From Nitrospiria bacterium (lineage in GTDB: Bacteria; Nitrospirota; Nitrospiria; SBBL01; JAADHI01): a DNA stretch of 37,655 nt. Location of the stretch: positions 1-37,655 of the forward strand of contig CALZIJ010000028.1 in assembly GCA_945787655.1 (NCBI GenBank), given 5' to 3'. The translations under genes and the position numbers were made by a program. This document shows positions 33,371-37,655 of this stretch, piece after piece (the first letter of the stretch is position 1; every line of letters begins with the position of its first letter). Below the pieces are notes generated by a model, which searched no databases, was not told where the DNA came from, and saw only the letters and a list, made by a program, of their open reading frames with translations.

Positions 33371-33403
33371 ATTCCCCGGCCTCTATTTTCAGAGACCGGG
33401 GAA
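33371..33403 (-). terminator. Terminator of the CDGSH gene
   Basis: ATTCCCCGG...CTCT and its inverse AGA...CCGGGGAAT form a 9-bp GC-rich stem plus a short upper stem, beginning 5 bases after the stop codon of the minus-strand CDGSH gene. No strong T tract was seen. Confidence 0.5.
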
Positions 33404-33408
33404 TAGGA

Positions 33409-33639
33409 TTAAAGTTTCGAATGTGTGCCGTCACAAAAAGGTAAATTCCCGGATTGCCGGCAACCGCACCAGGCGACATTCTTCTTTTCCTCGATTACCG
33501 TGCGAATGGGTGTTTTCCCGGTATTCAGGCGTTCATGAGAACCATCGCAATAGGGTTGGTTTTCCGATTTTCCACAGGCGCAATAATATTTCTCGCCGGG
33601 TTCTTCTGAAATTACATACGGTTGTTTGCGTATTGTCAT
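33409..33639 (-). CDS. CDGSH iron-sulfur domain protein with two cluster motifs
   Basis: The 76 residues carry two CDGSH-type motifs: CACGKSENQPYCDGSH and CGCRQSGNLPFCDGTH. Each supplies three cysteines and one histidine for a 2Fe-2S cluster, so two clusters are expected. Such small bacterial proteins are thought to act in redox transfer or iron-sulfur handling; direct roles are unclear. The gene is divergent from the HxlR regulator with 214 bases between, which makes it a likely target of that regulator. Confidence 0.88.
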   Translation of the reverse strand: MTIRKQPYVISEEPGEKYYCACGKSENQPYCDGSHERLNTGKTPIRTVIEEKKNVAWCGCRQSGNLPFCDGTHSKL

Positions 33640-33761
33640 TGCTCTCCTCCATGATGGTGTCGGTGATGAAATCCCTCCGGGTTTATTTTAGGCCTATCCC
33701 AAAAACCCGTTGTCTTTGTCATAAAGACCGGGTTGTGGCTTGTTTCAAACCAATAAATATG

Positions 33762-33817
33762 ATACTTTCTTAACATCTATTTCATTCATTTGTAAAGTAT
33801 GCACTTATTTGTATGAT
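33762..33817 (+). promoter_or_regulatory. HxlR promoter and operator-like inverted repeat
   Basis: TTGTAA (33790-33795), 16 bases, TATGAT (33812-33817) is a plausible promoter for the HxlR gene. ATACTTT (33762-33768) and AAAGTAT (33794-33800) form a spaced inverted repeat, the right arm of which covers the -35. Binding of the dimeric HxlR protein here would fit autoregulation and control of the divergent CDGSH gene. Confidence 0.4.
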
Positions 33818-33853
33818 ACCTACTAAAAAGAAACTGTAAAGTGACCGTGGGTC

Positions 33854-34216
33854 ATGATCAATATGAATAAAAGCTGTCCCGTTGAAACAACTCTAAGAGT
33901 GATTGGAGGGCGCTGGAAAGTCCTGATTCTTCGTGAACTCTTTAAAAAGACCAAGCGTTTTGGAGAACTCCAGCGGAGCGTAAAACAGATTACGCAAAAA
34001 ATGTTGACACAACAACTCCGTGAAATGGAACGGGATGGGATTGTCCACAGGGAAGTCTATCCTCAAATCCCTCCTAAAGTTGAATATTCCCTCAAACCCC
34101 TTGGCAGGAGCTTGAAACCGGTTCTTGATGCCATGCATGATTGGGGGGAGGTTCATGAAAAAGCCTCGGCAGTTTTTTCTAGTGCGGAAAATGACCAAAA
34201 ACACGATGTCTTTTAG
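33854..34216 (+). CDS. HxlR-family winged-helix regulator
   Basis: The 120 residues match the HxlR family: [60 protein letters not shown] and [19 protein letters not shown]. The N-terminal cysteine (C8) is the residue that senses electrophiles or oxidants in related proteins such as HypR and YodB. The start may be 33854 or the ATG three codons later (33863). It overlaps the following phzF-like gene by about 11 bases and probably controls it together with the divergent CDGSH gene and the efflux genes (inference). Confidence 0.87.
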   Translation: MINMNKSCPVETTLRVIGGRWKVLILRELFKKTKRFGELQRSVKQITQKMLTQQLREMERDGIVHREVYPQIPPKVEYSLKPLGRSLKPVLDAMHDWGEVHEKASAVFSSAENDQKHDVF

Positions 34217-35024
34217 AATTTTTCAGGTGGATGCGTTTACAAATCAATCTTTTTCCGGGAATCCCGCAGCAGTTTGCATCATGCCGGAGCCGCAGTCTGA
34301 AGACTGGATGCAGCAGGTTGCCGCTGAAATGAACCTTTCCGAGACTGCTTTTCTAAGCGCTACCCCCCTCGCATATCATCTTCAATGGTTTACCCCGGTT
34401 GCGGAAGTGGATTTGTGCGGTCATGCGACTTTGGCCAGTGCCCATGTGTTATGGGAAGAAAAAGAAGTCCCCTTATCGAGTGCCATTCAATTTCAAACCC
34501 GAAGCGGGATTTTAACTGTGCTTAAAAAGGGAAGGTCGATTGAAATGAATTTTCCGGCGGAAGATGTTTGGCCTGCTGAGGCGCCATCGGCATTACTTGA
34601 GGCTTTAGGTACAGAGGCTGTATTTACAGGAAAAACGCGTTCTGATTATTTGATCGAAATTAAAAGCGAAGCGGAGCTTGGCATGCTCCGCCCCGATTTT
34701 CAACTTTTAGCGACAGTATCCACACGAGGTGTTATTGTGACGAGTCCCTCTTCCAGACCAGATGTTGATTTTGTATCCCGTTTTTTTGCACCCCGATATG
34801 GTATTTTGGAAGACCCGGTAACCGGGTCTTCCCATTGTGCCTTGGGGCCTTACTGGCAAAAGCGGTTTCCCAAAGACGAACTGACTGCGTATCAAATGTC
34901 CAAAAGGGGCGGGGTGCTACGAATCAGGCCTGATCAGGATCGTGTTTTAATTGGCGGTGAGGCCGTGACCGTCTTGAAAGGAATGCTATTATCGTTGGCG
35001 GCCATTTTGTGGGGTTTAATATGA
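34206..35024 (+). CDS. PhzF-family isomerase/epimerase-like protein
   Basis: The 272 residues from the ATG at 34206 match Phz[21 protein letters not shown], the catalytic-glutamate segment [28 protein letters not shown] and [16 protein letters not shown]. The two-fold diaminopimelate-epimerase-like halves are both present. Most members outside phenazine clusters have unknown substrates. Longer starts inside the HxlR gene are possible but lack support. The stop overlaps the RND adaptor start as ATGA, so it is coupled to the efflux pump, an unusual partner for PhzF. Confidence 0.85.
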   Translation: MSFRIFQVDAFTNQSFSGNPAAVCIMPEPQSEDWMQQVAAEMNLSETAFLSATPLAYHLQWFTPVAEVDLCGHATLASAHVLWEEKEVPLSSAIQFQTRSGILTVLKKGRSIEMNFPAEDVWPAEAPSALLEALGTEAVFTGKTRSDYLIEIKSEAELGMLRPDFQLLATVSTRGVIVTSPSSRPDVDFVSRFFAPRYGILEDPVTGSSHCALGPYWQKRFPKDELTAYQMSKRGGVLRIRPDQDRVLIGGEAVTVLKGMLLSLAAILWGLI

Positions 35025-36139
35025 GGTGCAGGCAATGGGGAGCCCTTCATTTAAAAACAGGTATTGCGAGTTTGAAAAACCGGGTTTTTGTAGCGGTTTG
35101 TTTTGTGCTCTTGTTTTCGGCAGCGCCTTTATACGCACAAGGGCGTCCGCCTGCCAATGTGGTGGTGTCCCCGGTGGTGACCGAAAATATTCGGGATGAA
35201 ATCCTTTTGATCGGTACTGTCGAATCATGGCGGGTCAGCCGGGTGGCGACGGAAGTATCCGGCCGGGTGACGCATCTTGCCGTCCGTCGGGGCGCAAAGG
35301 TCAAAAAAGGAGATCTGCTGGCAAAACTGGATGCCAGTACGCTCTTACTCCAGTTAAAAGAGTCCAAGTCAAAACAGAATGCGGCTATTGCGCGTTTGGA
35401 AAAAGCAAAAGATAATTTAAATCGGTCGGAAGGACTGGTCAAGGAAGGACTGATTTCAACGCGTGTCTATCAGGATGCAAAGCTGACCGTTGAGGAATTA
35501 CAGCAAACCTTGGCGGTGAACGAAGCTGAACGACTTCAGATTGAAGATGCTTTGAAAAAAAAGCAGGTATTTGCCCCATTTGACGGGATTGTTACCCAGG
35601 AACTGACGGAAGAAGGCCAATGGGTTGAAATGGGGGGCAGTATCGTCCAGCTTGTGGATTTATCCAAAGTCCGTATTCTTGTTGAAATGCCGGAAAAATA
35701 TATCCCGATTGTCAAAGTGGGCGGTAATGTGTCGGTGCGGCTGGATGCGTTGCCCGGAGAGACATTTTCCGGAAAGGTGCACACACTCATTCCCGCGGGG
35801 GATCCGGCTTCCCGGCTTTTCCCGGTGGAGGTCCATGTTGATAACAAGGGGATGAGAATCAGCGACGGGATGCTGGCCCGGGTGGCTTTTGGACTGGGTG
35901 CGGATCGCCCGGCGCTTTTGGTGGATAAGGATGCCGTCATTCGGAAAGGGAATGAAACCTTTGTTTTTGTTGCGCAGGATGGAAAAGCCGCTAAAAAAAC
36001 AGTGTCGCTGGGCCAAGCCAAAGGGCTGCGCATTGAAATTTCGGGTGATTTGAAGACCGGAGATTCGGTCGTGATCCGCGGAAATGAGCGCTTGAATGAT
36101 GGCCGGGAGATTCAAATTGTTTCAAATGCTTCTGACTAA
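35021..36139 (+). CDS. RND efflux periplasmic adaptor (membrane fusion protein)
   Basis: The ~372-residue protein has an export signal (hydrophobic FVAVCFVLLFSAAPLYA), a lipoyl/barrel-sandwich domain (ATEVSGRVTHLAVRRGAKVK, then KKGDLLAKLDAS), a helical hairpin (~105-180), the second lipoyl half (FAPFDGIVTQELTEEGQWVE), a beta-barrel (VEMPEKYIPIVKVGGNVSVR) and a membrane-proximal domain. It links the inner-membrane RND pump to an outer-membrane channel. The ATG at 35021 is used because it overlaps the phzF stop; the GTG at 35009 is an alternative. The pump gene follows after 67 bases. No outer-membrane channel gene is in the window. Confidence 0.9.
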   Translation: MRCRQWGALHLKTGIASLKNRVFVAVCFVLLFSAAPLYAQGRPPANVVVSPVVTENIRDEILLIGTVESWRVSRVATEVSGRVTHLAVRRGAKVKKGDLLAKLDASTLLLQLKESKSKQNAAIARLEKAKDNLNRSEGLVKEGLISTRVYQDAKLTVEELQQTLAVNEAERLQIEDALKKKQVFAPFDGIVTQELTEEGQWVEMGGSIVQLVDLSKVRILVEMPEKYIPIVKVGGNVSVRLDALPGETFSGKVHTLIPAGDPASRLFPVEVHVDNKGMRISDGMLARVAFGLGADRPALLVDKDAVIRKGNETFVFVAQDGKAAKKTVSLGQAKGLRIEISGDLKTGDSVVIRGNERLNDGREIQIVSNASD

Positions 36140-36206
36140 ACGTTCCACACGAGGAAGGGGCGGCTTTGAAGAGCGCAGAGCGGGATAGACCTGTGAGGTT
36201 TTTCGC

Positions 36207-37637
36207 ATGAATTTCATAGAAACCATGATCAAGCGACCGGTTTCCGTGGCCGTGGGTGTGATTCTTGTACTCTTGTTCGGCATGATTGCATTGTTCAAGA
36301 TTCCCATTCAGTTGACCCCTGAAGTCATTAAACCGGAAATTACGATTGAAACGTTTTGGCGGGGTGCCAGCCCTCGTGAGGTCGAACGGGAAATCGTCGA
36401 CCGGCAGGAAGAGCAGTTGAAAGCAATTTCCGGTCTGGTGGAAATGACCAGCGAAAGCCGGGAAAGCCGAGGGGAAATTGTACTCACTTTCGAAACCGGG
36501 ACAGACCTGGATACGGCGCTTTTAAATGTTTCGAATCGGCTTGATCAAGTCACTGACTTCCCGGTAGACGCAGACCGGCCTGTGCTTAGAACAGTCAATG
36601 TCGCCTCCTCTGCGATTGCGTGGTTCATTCTTAAGCCCCTGCCGGAAAATAAAAACGATATCAACACCTATCATGATTTTGCCGAGGATTTTATCAAGGC
36701 CCGTTTTGAACGGGTGGCCGGAGTGGCGATCAGTAATGTTTTCGGTGGAAATGTCCGGGAGATGCAGGTTTTGGTCGATCCGAACGTGATTGCGTCCCGA
36801 AACGTGACCGTGACGGACATCCATCAGGCGCTGGTTCAAGAAAATGCGGATGTCAGCGCAGGGGATTTTGACGAAGGGAAACGGCGTTATCTGGTCCGCA
36901 CACTCGGAGAATACCGCTCCCCGGAGGACATCGGCAACATTGTTGTCAAGCGGGTCGGGGGCCAGAAAATCTTTTTAAAAGACATCGCAGAAGTTGCAAT
37001 AGGTTATAAAAAACCGCTCCGGTCCGTCCGGCAAAACGGGGAGCCGGCCATCGCGGTGAATGCCCTACAGGAATCCGGGTCGAATACCATAGAGGTAATG
37101 GCCGGGCTTCAGGCCGCCCTGGCGGAGTTAAACGAAGGGATTCTCAAGGAAAACGAACTCTTTATTACACAGGTTTACGACGAAACGGACTACATTAACA
37201 GTTCCATTGACCTGGTGCAGCAGAACCTGATTGTCGGTGGTTTTTTAGCTGCGGCAGTGCTCATTTTATTTCTGAGAAGTACTTCGAGTACCTTGATTGT
37301 GACCACCGCGATCCCTATCAGTGTTATCGGCGCCTTTATTATTCTGCAGCTTTTGGGAAGAAATATGAACGTGGTTTCCATGGCGGGGATGGCCTTTGCA
37401 GTCGGCATGGTTGTGGACGTGGCCATTGTGGTTCTTGAAAATATCTACCGGCACCGACAAATGGGTAAAGGCCGGGCCGAATCGGCTGTCGACGGTGTCA
37501 GTGAAGTCTGGGGGGCCGTATTGGCCAGCACCTTGACCACCGTTGCCGTTTTTTTGCCCATCCTGTTTATAGAAGAGCAAATTGGTCAGTTGTTTAAAGA
37601 TATCGCGATTGCGATCAGTGCAAGCGTCAGCAGGTAG
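36207..37637 (+). CDS. RND efflux transporter, 3' part missing at the window edge
   Basis: The visible 476 residues are the N-terminal half of an AcrB/CzcA-like inner-membrane pump (usual length ~1000-1050). Seen are helix TM1 (SVAVGVILVLLFGMIALFKI), the porter domain (ASPREVEREIVDRQEEQLKA, FETGTDLDTALLNVSNRL), and TM2-TM4 with the proton-relay helix AGMAFAVGMVVDVAIVVLEN, which has an acidic residue at the canonical site. The frame ends in SASVSR and a TAG near the edge, where relatives continue through TM6, and the last ~20 bases do not look like RND sequence. The gene is cut or chimeric there. Substrate cannot be predicted; multidrug-type is more likely than metal-type. Confidence 0.9.
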   Translation: MNFIETMIKRPVSVAVGVILVLLFGMIALFKIPIQLTPEVIKPEITIETFWRGASPREVEREIVDRQEEQLKAISGLVEMTSESRESRGEIVLTFETGTDLDTALLNVSNRLDQVTDFPVDADRPVLRTVNVASSAIAWFILKPLPENKNDINTYHDFAEDFIKARFERVAGVAISNVFGGNVREMQVLVDPNVIASRNVTVTDIHQALVQENADVSAGDFDEGKRRYLVRTLGEYRSPEDIGNIVVKRVGGQKIFLKDIAEVAIGYKKPLRSVRQNGEPAIAVNALQESGSNTIEVMAGLQAALAELNEGILKENELFITQVYDETDYINSSIDLVQQNLIVGGFLAAAVLILFLRSTSSTLIVTTAIPISVIGAFIILQLLGRNMNVVSMAGMAFAVGMVVDVAIVVLENIYRHRQMGKGRAESAVDGVSEVWGAVLASTLTTVAVFLPILFIEEQIGQLFKDIAIAISASVSR

Positions 37638-37655
37638 GCGCCGCTCGCCGGGTTG

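Overview
This 37.7 kb window reads as a fragment of a Gram-negative bacterial chromosome, probably from an environmental or metagenomic genome. Supporting features are a periplasmic and lipoprotein repertoire, an RND efflux pump, a haem-type fatty acid cis/trans isomerase, a NapC/NirT-type cytochrome remnant and secreted SUMF1-fold proteins. The lineage cannot be fixed from sequence reading alone; the mix would fit the Deltaproteobacteria, Nitrospinota or Nitrospirota area (inference). No CRISPR array, rRNA, intact transposon or prophage was seen. Both termini look abnormal: the first ~119 bases do not belong to the RNase III gene they abut, and the last ~20 bases break an RND transporter frame. 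I suspect chimeric contig ends.

Layout. Positions 1-3.1 kb hold housekeeping genes: a 5'-truncated rnc, then a convergent rpiB-glyA-nrdR operon with a good sigma70-type promoter. Positions 3.2-3.7 kb hold a VOC-fold protein. Positions 3.9-9.05 kb hold a compact minus-strand operon of three genes: a membrane-anchored receiver-like protein, a SIR2-like protein, and a 1195-residue nSTAND NTPase with a transmembrane segment, a coiled coil and 14 WD40 blades. This is the best candidate for an undescribed conflict or anti-phage system, and it lies about 600 bp from a tRNA-Glu(CTC). Positions 9.3-12.5 kb are a worn accessory patch: a chagasin-type inhibitor, the tRNA, a MITE-like inverted repeat, a haem-sensor chemoreceptor and a NapC-type cytochrome that are both broken and run into each other, and a DUF4242 protein.

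Positions 12.5-16.2 kb hold a PQQ sugar dehydrogenase-like lipoprotein, a secreted seven-blade WD40 protein and a GT2 glycosyltransferase. Positions 16.4-21 kb hold a Rad50/SMC-like ATPase with two central membrane helices, a small STAND/AAA ATPase and a BT1-like MFS carrier on one strand. Positions 21-24.2 kb hold a SirB1-like/JAMM pair and a hipBA module with clear operator repeats. Positions 24.3-29.9 kb look like a light-response locus: a CarH-type MerR-cobalamin regulator with a consensus, nearly leaderless promoter, a divergent promoter, a small zinc-ribbon protein, three secreted SUMF1-fold proteins without the catalytic cysteine pair, and a pyrimidine-dimer glycosylase fused to a YbgA/DUF1722 domain. 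Positions 30-37.6 kb look like an envelope or solvent stress island: a PEBP protein, fatty acid cis/trans isomerase, a CDGSH iron-sulfur protein, a divergent HxlR regulator, a PhzF protein, and an RND adaptor and pump (truncated).
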